Assembly: GCA_963681505.1 (NCBI GenBank)
Contig: OY811986.1
Coordinates: 3,127,922 to 3,191,921 of the forward strand
Direction of reading: 5' to 3'
Length of the DNA stretch: 64,000 bases
Origin: Eunapius fragilis
Taxonomy: Eukaryota > Porifera > Demospongiae > Spongillida > Spongillidae
Part shown: one piece after another, positions 50,801 through 61,340 of the stretch
Position numbering within the stretch: the first letter of the stretch is position 1
Layout of the letters: every line of letters begins with the position of its first letter
Notes under the pieces: model-generated
Told to the model about the DNA's origin: nothing
Databases searched by the model: none
What the model saw: only the letters and a program-made list of their open reading frames with translations
Program-made: the position numbers and the translations under genes

Positions 50801-53800
50801 CATGCATTGTAATCCAATTTTCGTAGTGTTAAATGGTTTCCGAATAATAGTTTCATTTTTACAATAGTATCAAGCTTGGTATCTTGACGATGGCATCTTA
50901 GCGGGCAAGAAATCTTCAATTCGTTGATCCTTGTCCCTTATACAGGAGTTTGGACCCCCTCTTGGTCTTACGTCAATATCTCTAAATGTGAGCTCTACTG
51001 CCCAGGCGATGCTCCCACTTTCCTATCAGAGCTTAAAGTATCCCATTTGCCTCATTTTGACATCTTAGGGTGCCCAATAGGTGATTACATATACTGTGCA
51101 AACTTTATTGCCTCAAAACGTCTCCAAGCTCACAAGCTGTTGCTCCAGTTGAAAGATGTTGCTGCCACTGACCCACAAGTGGCTTTAACTTTACTTCGTT
51201 TGTGTGGTAGCTTTTGCAGGTTAAGTTACTTGGCTTGTTCAACTCCAACTGATTTGGTATTGGAAGCTTTCAAGCTTTTTGATGATGACATCCACCACTG
51301 TTTCATGGACTGTATAGGTTTCACAAAATCTGATGAGGCATGGTATCAGGCCCAGCTTGGCCTCAACAGTGGTGGTCTAGGTTTGCGCTCACTGTCCCTT
51401 CACTCAAGCTCAGCGTATATTGCTTCTGTCTGTTCCGATCTGGTGTTGTTGATTATGAAGATGTCCATACACCTCACAAATGCCGTTGACCAGTTCAATT
51501 CTCATGTTTCTCCAATCAAGAAACTTTCTGTCAATTCCATTATCTCCTCACCCGTCAGTCAGAAGCTTCTGTCTTCAAAAGTGAATGACCATTGTTTTCA
51601 AAACCTTTTTGATCAATCCTCTCCTGCTAACAAGGCTAGGCTGCTATCAGTTTCAGCCTCTCATGCCACATCCTGGCTATCAGTTATTCCTTCCATATCC
51701 CAAGGTCTACATCTTGACCCAATTGACTTCAGGGTAGCTGTCAAGTGGTGGCTGGGCCTAGATACCTCCCAGGGCTCTCAGTGTGCCTTCTGCCCTGCCC
51801 ACAATCTGGACCCACGCTTAAATTTGCAAATGTGGGGGTGATGTTGTATTACGCCATAATGCACTCAGGGACACTTTAGTGCACTTCCTTCACCGTGCGC
51901 ATGCTTCTGTCCAAGTTGAAGCTGGCGCTGGGCTCTTTCCCGACCATTTGCAGTCACGACCTGCCGATATTCTGGTGCAGAATTGGAACCTTGGGAGGCC
52001 CGTTGCCCTGGACATCTCCGTTGTCTTACCGCTTAATCCTTCAACTTTAGCTGAAGCGGGAGTAACGGTTGGTGCAGTCCTTGAGGCAATGGAGAGCAGG
52101 AAACACCAGGTCAGTGATGAAAAGTGTTCAGCTCTAGGTGGGTCTCAACCCCTCTAGCAGTTGATTCCTATGGGGCTTGGGGCAAAGAGGCTTCGTTTTT
52201 TTTTTGCACAAGTTGCAGCTAGGCTTGCAATCCACAAGTCCCTGCCAAAGTCACAGGCATCTTTCGACCTGTTCTCTAACTTAAGCATTTGCTTAATAAG
52301 AGCGAATGCCAGAGCTATTCTCCGTAGAGTACAGAACGTCGGTTACTGTAGAGGTGTTTGATGTGTATTTCATGTATTCATGTATTCTCTTGTATGTAAT
52401 GTAATGATTAATTGTCGATTAAATACATGTATAATTCTTATTTTTAAAAAATTCTACATCACCATGGTAATGGTTTTTTTTTTGGATTGCGTGGTGTTGC
52501 CTTGTTAATTTATATAATTGCAACCTATAATAGATATTTTTGTAGTTCATATAAAAGATACCCCTAATCGCATCACAGGGTATTATCATTTACCGATTTG
52601 TTATTGGCCTTATTTGTTTAGAGCATTGGACTGCAACCTTCTTAGTAACATTCAGAAACTTTTCTATGAGAGGATTGTTGCATTTGGAGATGTGGACTAC
52701 AACAAGTTGTCTATTGTAACCGGAATCATTAAGATTTTTCTAAAGGTTATTGATATTGTCTAATGTGAAATGAAACAATATTGAGATATGTATGTTCGAT
52801 TAGGCTCTGTTGGAATGTGTGAGACTAAGAACATTTGGAAAGTTTGGTTTACAGCAGATGCAAGTTGATGCACACTACCTTCAGATTTACTTATGGAGAT
52901 TTGTCTCAGATGAGCAGTATGTTCAATTTTGTGCCGTGATTGATGTTAAATGTGATCAGTACATGTCAAGTTCTGACCTGTAATGATGCATGTACAACAC
53001 ATATGTACATGTAGAGTGAGGAAGAATTAAGTAATATTATTACAAATGTATTGTAAATAATGCTTTTTTATTTTTAATGGTAGGTGGGTTGCATGCCTAC
53101 TTGTAGGGGAAAAATGTGTTTTTATCCTACATTGCTTGAATTGTGTTTAAACCATTGTCCTTTGCACTTAAAAGGATTCAGATGATTATTTTTATCCACT
53201 AGTATCAGCAGTGGTAGTCAGGCTGAGATACAGGACTATTTCCATAAAGTACCAAAGACACTTGCAGCTTGCCTGTTCGCCAACATCAAAGACATCATCA
53301 GGCTTGTATCTTCCAAGGATGCTAGCCAACTCTGTGTCCTAGCTATGCTTTGCTAATCCATACCACCAGCTTTTTCATGCTGCTGTATACTAAATACAGC
53401 TTGTCTTTCTATTAAGCATGACTTTGATGATGTTAGTAACTCTTGATTTAAGTTGTTCCTGTGCCCATGACCACCTAACCCCTGACCGCAACAACCTATA
53501 CAAAGGTGCCAACACTGTGGCTATTTTTTGAAAATGAACATAGTATCTTAAAAACCCAACATATGATTTCAACTCTGTCACATTCTTTGGTTCTGGGGCT
53601 TCTTGAATTGCCTGCACTTTTTCTGCTATGGGATGAATGCCCTTTACATCCACTACTGAGTCATTCATAGACAAACACTTAAAAAAAAAGCGCATTCTTG
53701 TTTCCTTCAATCTCTTTAACACTGTGTTCAACAGTGTTAAATGCTCTTCCTTTGACCCCCTGGGTATCAATATATCATCAATGTACACGATCACTTTTGT

Positions 53801-56800
53801 GATTTGTTGTAATTCATTCTCCATCACTTTTGAAAAATACCAGGAACTGGAACTACACAAAATGGAAGCCATGTATACTTGAATAGCCCCTTATGTGTGT
53901 TCACTACCACAAGTTTCCTTGAGTCTTCATGCAACATGACCTGCTGATATGATCTAATTTTCTGAACATTTTACCCCCTGCTAAGTTAAACAATAAATCT
54001 TCTATCCTTGGAATGGGATATAGGTTGCTGCGCAATGTGGGATTTATTATCATTCGAGATCACCACAAATTCTTAATTTTTCCTTTTTCTGCCTTTAGGA
54101 CTGGCACAATTGGAGCTGCCCAACTCAGACATTTCTACTGGTTCCAGTATCTCTTCCTTCACTAGTCTATTCAACTCTATTTCTATTGTTTGTTTCATCG
54201 CATATGGTACAGGTCGAGCTTTGCAAAACCTTGGAACAGCATTTTCATTCATCACTAGTTTGATCTGAAATCCATTTACAGTCCCAAGGTCATCACCAAA
54301 CACCTCTTTATGCTCCTTCGTCTGGTTACCTCCACTATCTTACTTAGTGACTCTGTGGCCCCAACCCCACAGATTGATTTCCAATCTACTGTACACAAAA
54401 CCCTCCGACCAATCCCTTCGAAACAGAGCAGGACCCTACCCTCAATCATAAACACTGACACCTTTCTTGTCTGACCCAGATAATACACTGGCCTCCCATG
54501 TACTTTTAAATGTTCACCGGAGTATGTACATAGCCACATAGCCGGAATATGTACATAGCCACATAGCCGGAGTATGTACATAGCCACATAGCTGGGCTTT
54601 GGATGCTTTCGATTGTTTCCTAGGCCAATGTAATTTCCATGTGGCTTCTGAAACAATTGATACCGCTGACCCCATTGTCAAACATTCACCATCAAGGAAA
54701 GCCTATAGAGTGTGAGGTAACCATTCTTACACCTTATGTACCCCCTGTGCCCTGAAATGCTGCAATGCACATATCTTCTCTCTCCTCACCATCTCAAGAC
54801 ACTTTATCATCACATTCTTGTGTTCCCGACTTGTCTTTCACTATCTTTATCTCTCTCTGCCTGCTTGCTCCATCTCTAGCTGGAACTGCCCGCGTTTCCC
54901 CGATGGCTGTCTACACATTCCGTATATGGCCTGCTTTTCCACTCCTACATGTATAAAACTGAGCTTTCAAGAATTGACACATCTGAAACATGGTCATTCC
55001 TTTCACCCCAGCCTCGACCCCACAGAATTTTTGCTCTGACGACCTGCTATCATCTGTACCTTCTCAGTTATGTCACTTTTGGTCTAGCCTTTCATAACTC
55101 TTTTGTGCACCCTTCGGCCACTTCTAATCCTTGCGCTATTTTTAGTGCTTTTTCCAACGTTAAATCCACCTCCATAAGCAGGCTCCTCTGAATCATTTCA
55201 TCATTGATGCCATACACCAGTTGGTCCCTAAGTATATCCGACAAGGCTGTCCCGAATTTACACTTACGTGCAATATCCTGTAGTTTAGCGACGAAGCCCG
55301 CTACTGTCTCTCTTGGTTGTCTCACCCTAGAGTGAAACCTGTACTGGAACACTGCTTCCACCGGCGGTGGGTTAAGGTTCTGCTCCATGACTTCCTTCAG
55401 TTCTGCGTACGTCTTAGCTCCTGGCTTCTCCAGGGCTACCAAACTGGCTAACAGCTGGTACGCGTTTGGACCTATTGTTGAGAAAAAAATAGAACGTTTT
55501 TTACTTGCGTTGCAAATTCCATTTGCATCGAAGAACTGCTCCATCCTTGCAACGTATTGCGTCCATTCCTCTGTTCCTTCTGTATACTTCGCAAGAGAGC
55601 CATAAACAACTGCCCGTTGCCAATTGTGATATACATTGATTCTCCAAATATCACTGCAGAAATGTTACAAGACATGTTTTAAATACCTACACAGAATCAC
55701 ATGCATTAATATTAATTACATGCACTTACACAAATAATCAAGTAATTAACTACAGTCCAATCACTACACTCTAACAACAAGTGCAAGGGTTTTTTTTGCT
55801 GTGCACAACATCATCTTGTTTGAATGCAGTTAATTATGTTTGGACAAATGGCTTTACTTGATCAGATAATGGCATGTGACCAATCATTATTGAAAACCCT
55901 GTCACTGTTTTATGCATGGATATGGATATTTTTTGCTCTTAGATATAATGAGGGTCATTCAACATGGGAGTGTGCCTCATGCATTCAGATCTTGGTGTAA
56001 TTTCACTTATTAGTTGTTTTTCTTTGAACGAATCTTACTTGCACCATTTATCAAGTTAATTAAATTTACTGCCCCCAAAAGTTTGGAATTATATAATTTA
56101 AGGAATGTCAAATTTCCTCCTTACCCATTCCTTAATTGTGATGTTAGGATATTTTGAAGTGGTTAAGATTCTTTAATTGTAACAAATGCCGTGAAAGGTG
56201 TATGCTATTAGAAATCTATTAGAGAATCTACAGAGCCTGAAGTTAGCATAATCACTAAGGTCAGGTTACATCCAACAAACTACTCGGATAATTAGTTTGA
56301 TCGAATCTAGGCCAAAACCAAGTGCTAGATCAAATCCATCGGGGTGTAAACAATCCATCAAGGTACATGCCCTAAATATTCCTTAATTGTGAAATTTATG
56401 CACAGTGCCATTCATTAACCCCAGATTCCTTAATTGGGATGTTCCTTACATTATGATGCTTACGGTATCATTTCTCATTTGGCTGGCAGAGACTTGTTTG
56501 GCATCAAATTGGAGCTTGATTTAATCGTTTTTGATGCTCAGCATTTATAATTTAAAAAGAGTGAAGGTAACGTTAATATGACAGTTGTTTAGAATTAAAT
56601 AATATCCGTAACCCATAACCACTATACAGGTTTGATCAATTGGCTGCCATCTTTTTAAAGATTCAGTGGATTTAATTTTAAATGAAGTGGTTGTAAGTGG
56701 TGTTATATAACTTTCACATCATAGTTATTATCTATTCTTTATTGTCAATGGCTCACCTTTTTACCCTACAGTACCAGTTATAACCCACCCCCTCCCCTGC

Positions 56801-59800
56801 CTCTGCCCCCATCATGATTAAACATGTGCATTTCTGTAACTGAATGCTTCTGTAATGCGGCCAAGTTTAATATAGTAGCAGAGTTCAGTACAACCACAAG
56901 CACAAACACAATACAGACAGCTCAATATACAAAAATACGACTATATAGTTTCACATGAATGGAGGGGTCAAAGGACTCCAAGATGTGCATCTCTCCATGT
57001 CTGGAGATGCACGACTGTTTACGTCATCATTACACTTCTGTGAAAATAATGCTGGAGTGCCATTTTATTTGCAGCTCTATGATCATGGAAGCTACAACTG
57101 TTACAGCAGTAGGCTTGGTTAAACCACAAGAGCCATTTTAAATCATATAACTGGTACTCTGATACTAGTTTTTTATAATGGTAGCGTACATGTACTAAAG
57201 TACCAGTCTGACTTAAGAATGTGGTAGTGTGACAACACCATTCTATATTTACTGTTGTGACTATTTCAATAGTCATCATCAGCACAGTATTTACATGTAC
57301 TTGCACTGAGAACTCATGATTACAAGTGTTAATATCTTGTATGGCATAGCATGCTACAATGTTATCTGAGAGCCATAAAAAAGTTGTGTTGAAGTTCCAT
57401 TAGAAATCACATGTTCCGTCAGCTTATGCCTCGTTTGTGTTTGTTCTATCACAATATATTTAGCTCCTGGTAGCACCATGCAGATGACAGGACAATTGTG
57501 CTTATTAGTACAGAAAATATGTGATAACGATTACGAGCTACATGTAATAACACCCTAGATGTGAGGCGCCTAGTGTGATAAAATGATCTTATTATTAGTC
57601 ACATGTAACAAATGTAGAAAGTTTCATTTGATGCATTAGCAGTGGAATGTCCCAGCAGATATTTGCTAAAATTCAATCTAATTATTACTGCTCATGATAT
57701 TGTTAGTCACCATGAATTCTTTATTACGGTACATGATTCTTTTTTCCCTTTCATTTTGACAGGCTTGTGAAGGTACTTCTTGATCAAGTGCTTTCCAGTA
57801 CTGTGGAGAGGTGCGCAGAACCAGTTCTTATGGACCAAAGTGTAAGCATCACCTGAGGTTTTCACTTAATCCTTATGCGTTTGTACACTGTTTACTGCAT
57901 AAATAATTGCCTAGATTGATGAAAATAAACATTTGTAATTAATTGTATGTACAATATTGTATGTGAACCAGTTGCATTTTAGTTATATAGTAGCTACATG
58001 TATAGTCTAGTAGTGGTCAATGATACATGTAATTTCACTGTACAAGAATATCTCTTCGCACATTAAATTTTTGGCTTTTGGTTTTTAATATGGCTGTGCA
58101 TGAAATAATAATTAGAATGCAAACTGATTACTCAAATATTAATTTTACAAACATGATATGGGACAGGATCTGCGAAAATGAGCCTTCGCTGTATTAATAT
58201 AAAAGTTATAAAAATTATTCACGTTTGAATCACTATAACTTCTGAACGGTAAACACTATTGACTTCCTATTTTCAACACTTTATACTACGCCATTTCTCT
58301 ATGGTAAATTACATTTTGGGGTCTTGCATTAGCTTTGTTGCCAGTGGTGCAACATCTGATACCCCTTGGGGTTCAAAACTCTCTATAACTTTTGGCAGGA
58401 AAATTCAATTCACTTTGATTTTGGTATATACGTAGAGGGATCCTGTACCTATTGATTTGTACTGTTAATTAATTTTTACTTGATCCGTTATGGAGATACA
58501 GCTGTGCCAAGTAATTGCACATTTTTCGTTCATTTTGCACCATTACAACCTGGTTCCCGCTACTCCAACCATACAACTCCCTCCCACATGCCCCCTGTAT
58601 AGCACCTTCCCTACTCCCAAATAACCAAAATAGAGTATGGGTTTAGCTTCTTTGTGCACACTGCCACGCAACAACATACAGACACACACAACCAGATAGA
58701 ACATTACAACACTCAGAGCGGGGCCATACACAATGTTGATTTAGAGTGGTGGGCCCACACACCCTCTAGGAAAAAACCTACATTGAGGAAAAACCCATTT
58801 GGGTGAAAACCTCAAAGCAGGAAAAATAACTGAGCCTAAAATACCATCTACATTAAACAACATGTACAACAGGCACACAAAATACTGGTCAGTCTTATCC
58901 TGACTGTTATGCTCTCGCATGAACCCAGCAAACCAACTGAATCTATCCACAGCCTAAGCTCAGCCATCATCGATTGCATTGCAATCACATTCATGTAGGA
59001 AAACACCCCCTTAAACAGAGCAGAGCCTGACCTGCCAGTTCTGATAAGCCTTATATTCCATCACAAATGATGCCCATTTGCCCCCATGACAGTTCAACAG
59101 AGGCCAGAAGGGGGCAGTCTCCCAGAATGGCTCCACCAATGTCCCTTGTGCCTTACAACATACAGCATGTCTGAGCACCCGGTTACCAGAACAAGTAGGG
59201 GACACCACCAATTGTTCTCCCCAAACCAATTCACAGTAAAAGCATCTGCAGCTTCTGAGCTTGAACCGCTGGACCTGTGCATTATAGGCTGTGGCAAATC
59301 TCCCATGCAGCCTCTAGCATTTCAAATGCTGCACGATCAATATACCATTATTATACGGCTGTAGTAATCTGTGCTGATTTTCCTCTCTGGGTACCCACTC
59401 AGGTTCTAGTTTTATGTTATGCAACACAATTCTTAAACACTTTCAGTGCCTCCACCTGCAAGTGAGGCTTACAACTACCTACTTGCAATGTTCTAACAAC
59501 ATTTTGGTTATCTGTGAACTGCCACCCAACTTGATTGCCATTGCTTCCAAAACCCTACTCATTGCAACCAGTTCCTGCCATGTAGACATCTGGATTGCCT
59601 CGTCAGGTAACCAGTTACCCCAAAACCCTACCCACTGCAACCAGTTACCATGTGCAATATATACATGCCGTGCTCCACTGTATGACCACCATAACCTGTG
59701 TCACTTGCATCTGAGTACACACATCTCACTGCGGATGGGCTGTACCATATAGGCTGCCAACTATGCACCTCCAGGCATTTGGCCCAGAATTGCAACTCTT

Positions 59801-61020
59801 CTTTAGCCTCTGGGGTTATGACTAACATATCACACCACGTGGTCCTGTACTGTAGAGCTGCTTACAAGACGCGAGTCATAAATCTGGCTAATGCTCCTAT
59901 AGCTAGACCAATAGATATGATTTTACCCACCAGGCTCGCTATGTGCTTTGCTCTTAAGGTTGATTGGGTAACCACAATTTGAAGGCTGGCCCTCAGTGCC
60001 CTAATCTTTTCTGGAGGCACTGAGATACACCCTTTCAAGTCCAACTCTAAACATAGCCACTGAAGCCTATATGTGTGCGACTTTGCTTCATTACAAACCC
60101 ACCTGTAACTGTCCCAACCACGTGGCATGTCACGTGCTATACACCCACCTAAGTTTCTGCCTAATTCACCGTGTTCAAACATCAGAAACATATATTAACC
60201 TCCCGTGCCCACGCCACTATATTAATATGTACAACTGAAGTGCCACTAGCTGGGCGTAGCCTGATCTTTGCGTTTTGGCGGAAGGTCGGGTATCAAGCCA
60301 ATACCTGGATTTGTACCCAACTGTAGCGAGTGTGGGCTATTATAAGCTATTATCACATACGCTATCAGATGGGTACAAATCCAGATATAGGCTTGATACC
60401 TGACCTTCCGCCAAAACGCAAAGGTCGGGCTATGCCCAACTAGTGGTACTTCAGTTTTAGTGGCATGGGCACGGGAGGTTATTGCAATTCATGTGCTCGG
60501 AGTAGCGGGAACCAGGTTGTGATAGGTTAATGGCACGAAATGAACGAGAAATGTGCAATTACTTTGCACAGCTGTATCTCCGTAATTGATCAAGTAAAAA
60601 TGAACAGTACAAATCAATAGGTACAGGATCCCTCTACGTCTATACCAAAATCAAAGTGAATTGAATTTCCTTCTGAAAGATATGGAGAGTTTGAACCTGG
60701 GTATCAGACTTGCATGAAGCTAATGCAAGACCCAAAATGTATTTTACTATAGAGAAATGGTGTAGTATGAAGTGTTGAAAATAGGAAGTCAATAGACTTT
60801 ACCGTTATACTGTAGTGATTCAAACGTGAATGATTTTAATAACTTATTTAAGGCTCATTTTCACAGATACTGTTACATATGTTTATATTTTAACTGCCTG
60901 GATATGATGTTGCACACTTGCATGGGAGCATCAGCATTTAACTGTCTCCATGTCACCACTTCTCACCTGCATCTGTTTATATATCTGCAGGTTGTGGAGG
61001 CTATATGTGAAAAGAACTGA
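35893..61020 (+). CDS. VPS51: VPS51, subunit of the GARP and EARP tethering complexes
   Basis: 24 exons, 826 codons, phases all consistent: 35893-35926, 35979-36188, 36572-36657, 37021-37176, 40009-40082, 40290-40422, 40483-40571, 41045-41093, 41220-41396, 41609-41700, 42011-42122, 43516-43616, 43685-43764, 44302-44441, 44625-44747, 45339-45449, 46168-46266, 46822-46869, 47052-47208, 48388-48451, 52622-52745, 52804-52916, 57763-57841, 60991-61020. Family signatures: [40 protein letters not shown] (coiled coil); [68 protein letters not shown]-terminus VVEAICEKN (human VVEVICERG). GARP tethers endosome vesicles at the trans-Golgi; EARP acts in endocytic recycling (established). Human VPS51 is 782 aa; exon 9 adds a 59-residue Gly/Ser/Thr/Glu-rich linker. 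The last exon is only 30 bases and lies beyond a 3.1-kb intron full of relics. Confidence 0.95.
36288..36372. repeat. ~26-bp tandem repeat x3
   Basis: TGTGGATCTTTGGGACAGGG-like unit three times in VPS51 intron 2. Confidence 0.75.
37328..39133. mobile_element. 1.8-kb foldback element in VPS51 intron 4
   Basis: Ends GGGTCATTCCACAATGA and ATAATGGAATGACCC. Left arm from 37328 to about 37590 matches the inverse of 38870-39133 (CATCTTCAGATC, AACTTTTCCATT, GACATCAAATTGAAG). The interior carries other repeats: 37850-38000 is an inverted copy of 49270-49420, and GGGGCGTAGGGGG occurs twice. No transposase seen. A partial relative is at 55953-56560. Confidence 0.7.
39223..39463. mobile_element. MITE, ATAAGCCCCCTCC family, copy B
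   Basis: Left GGTATAAGCCCCCTCCCTCC and AAAAAGGCTC, right ATGAGCCTTTTTTTCCGATG then GGAGGGGGACTTATATGCG and CTACGGTA. Inner inverted CATAACAGTGAACA / TGTTCACTGTTAC. In VPS51 intron 4. Confidence 0.75.
40767..40990. mobile_element. MITE, ATAAGCCCCCTCC family, copy C
   Basis: Left CATACAAGCCCCTCCCCCTG and AAAAGGCTCATGTTTA, right TTTAAACATGAGCC and GGGAGGGGGG, with inner TCCATAACTGTGAGGA / CACAGTTATGGAGATAC. In VPS51 intron 7. Confidence 0.7.
42905..42985 (+). repeat. tRNA-like SINE head
   Basis: Box A-like TGGTGTAATGGTAACAC and box B GTGGTTCAAACCAC, spaced about 30 bases as in tRNA genes. The acceptor stem does not pair well by eye, so a tRNA-derived SINE is preferred over a functional tRNA. 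In VPS51 intron 11. Confidence 0.45.
43449..43495. repeat. (TG)n-rich simple repeat before VPS51 exon 12
   Basis: TGTGTGTATGTGTGTGTGTG-type tract 20 bases upstream of the exon 12 acceptor at 43515. Confidence 0.8.
43850..43915. repeat. ~25-bp tandem repeat x3
   Basis: GGCCAGGTGGGTTGTGTGTG-like unit in VPS51 intron 13. Confidence 0.75.
46375..46742. mobile_element. MITE with AGGCCATTCCATATG ends
   Basis: Left AGGCCATTCCATATG then GATTATTGTTTCCCATCC; right GGATGGGAAACTATTCATAT then TTGGAATGGCCT. It sits between VPS51 exon 17 and the 48-nt exon 18. Confidence 0.6.
47373..47600. mobile_element. MITE, ATAAGCCCCCTCC family, copy D
   Basis: Left GCATATAAGCCCCCCTCCC, right GTGCCTTTTTTTCGGAGGGA, inner GTACCTCCCTACTGTAAATG / CGGTTATGGAGATAC. 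In VPS51 intron 19. Confidence 0.7.
47600..47708. repeat. Tandem repeat x3 next to MITE copy D
   Basis: CCTTCAGTGTTGGGTAGGCA with CCCCTTCC, three units with spacing of 31-40 bases. Confidence 0.75.
48585..48700. repeat. ACGT palindrome and 17-bp-arm hairpin
   Basis: (ACGT)n-like palindrome at 48583-48608, then an exact inverted repeat CCTATTGGTTGCTAGGT (48657-48673) / ACCTAGCAACCAATAGG (48683-48699) with a 9-base loop. GTTGCTAGG resembles an RFX half-site and ATTGG a CCAAT box. In VPS51 intron 20. Confidence 0.6.
49045..49245. repeat. Dispersed repeat, copy 2
   Basis: Same sequence family and orientation as 25485-25680. Confidence 0.75.
50870..52440 (+). mobile_element. 5'-truncated RLE-type LINE in VPS51 intron 20
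   Basis: Begins inside the reverse transcriptase at the catalytic [10 protein letters not shown] box (50876-50905). After a frame change the post-RT region runs open from 50924 to 51841: [49 protein letters not shown]. After a stop, a second frame (51879-52157) has the endonuclease-like [10 protein letters not shown] and [10 protein letters not shown], then a third (52161-52361) has the tail ending [12 protein letters not shown]. At least three breaks plus 5' truncation, so inactive. The ORF order matches the fragments at 13155 and 23932. Same strand as VPS51. Confidence 0.75.
53203..53356 (+). CDS. Possible alternative terminal exon of VPS51
   Basis: After a clean acceptor (TTTTTATCCACTAG) a 51-codon frame in phase with the VPS51 exon 22 donor reads [40 protein letters not shown] and stops at 53354-53356. 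It would replace the conserved C-terminus made by exons 23-24. Nothing similar exists in the VPS51 family that I know, so it may be a decoy or part of an unrelated relic. Confidence 0.25.
53390..55680 (-). mobile_element. Ty3/gypsy LTR retrotransposon fossil
   Basis: Minus-strand relic in VPS51 intron 22. In element order: a gag-like capsid/nucleoprotein part (55675-55092), a linker with a 27-bp unit tandemly triplicated (about 54515-54592), the start of reverse transcriptase (54303-54073) and the RT palm with its YIDD box (53872-53390). RNase H, integrase and LTRs are not evident. It is incomplete with several breaks; it looks old. Confidence 0.8.
55953..56560. repeat. Partial relative of the GGGTCATTCC foldback
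   Basis: GAGGGTCATTCAACATGG, TGCATTCAGATCTTG and CATCAAATTGGAGCTTGATT follow the order of the left arm at 37328. Confidence 0.5.
56765..56850. repeat. Partial ATAAGCCCCCTCC-family MITE
   Basis: GTTATAACCCACCCCCTCCC then GATTAAACATGTGCATTTCT matches one end only of copies B-D. Confidence 0.4.
58740..60191 (-). mobile_element. DIRS/Ngaro-like YR retroelement fossil
   Basis: Minus-strand relic in VPS51 intron 23. Parts in element order: RT C-terminal segment (60191-59862; [27 protein letters not shown]), RNase H-like segment (59828-59628; [12 protein letters not shown]), then a connection region (about 59306-59011; CPLLVLVTG-type and APFWPLL) and weak traces towards 58740. The upstream end stops at the MITE at 60197. 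Incomplete with several breaks; looks old. Confidence 0.65.
60197..60480. mobile_element. Palindromic MITE abutting the DIRS fossil
   Basis: 284 bp, ends AACCTCCCGTGCCCACGCCA and TGGCATGGGCACGGGAGGTT, inverted along most of its length (CTTTGCGTTTTGGCGGAAGG and its complement; GGTACAAATCCAG). Flanking ATT on both sides could be a 3-bp TSD. Confidence 0.75.
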
Positions 61021-61340
61021 ATGTCAGATTGCTCATATCCAGATTGTTCTGTAAATGGATGATCCATATATATATTGTGTGTTGTGTACTGCAAAACTGT
61101 AGACAATTCTTCAATGTCAACTTGCCACTCATTGCTATTAATATGTGTGTTTAAACGTGCATGTACTGCAGCCATAAAAAGATTCCTATCCATTCTATCA
61201 TACTGAGCAAACCAGGACATTACCAAATATGGTTTTGCATCCTGGACACTCAATCCCAAGATGGCTGCATGATATGTTATTTCCACGCTAGACTGTACGC
61301 AGAAACATTCAATATAGCCACACCCGGACCCGTGTGTTAT
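60963..61340 (-). CDS. Antisense ORF overlapping the last VPS51 exon
   Basis: Open for about 125 codons without an early ATG. The central part reads GLSVQDAKPYLVMSWFAQYD, RMDRNLFMAAVHARLNTHIN, SNEWQVDIEELSTVLQYTTH and looks protein-like rather than low-complexity. An acceptor-like GTTTCTGCGTACAG precedes it at about 61298. I do not recognise the family. It could be an exon of a tail-to-tail neighbour, or chance. Confidence 0.25.
   Translation of the reverse strand: MTHGSGCGYIECFCVQSSVEITYHAAILGLSVQDAKPYLVMSWFAQYDRMDRNLFMAAVHARLNTHINSNEWQVDIEELSTVLQYTTHNIYMDHPFTEQSGYEQSDIQFFSHIASTTCRYINRCR

Larger units (their letters stand above)
58190..60838. repeat. Inverted repeat pair enclosing DIRS fossil and MITE
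   Basis: 58190-58562 and 60490-60838 are inverted copies (CTGAACGGTAAACA..., GTAGAGGGATCCTGTACC, GATACAGCTGTGC, AACCTGGTTCCCGCTACTCC). A related single copy is at 25925-26165. The pair may be a foldback element split by later insertions, or two copies that landed in opposite orientation. Confidence 0.65.
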
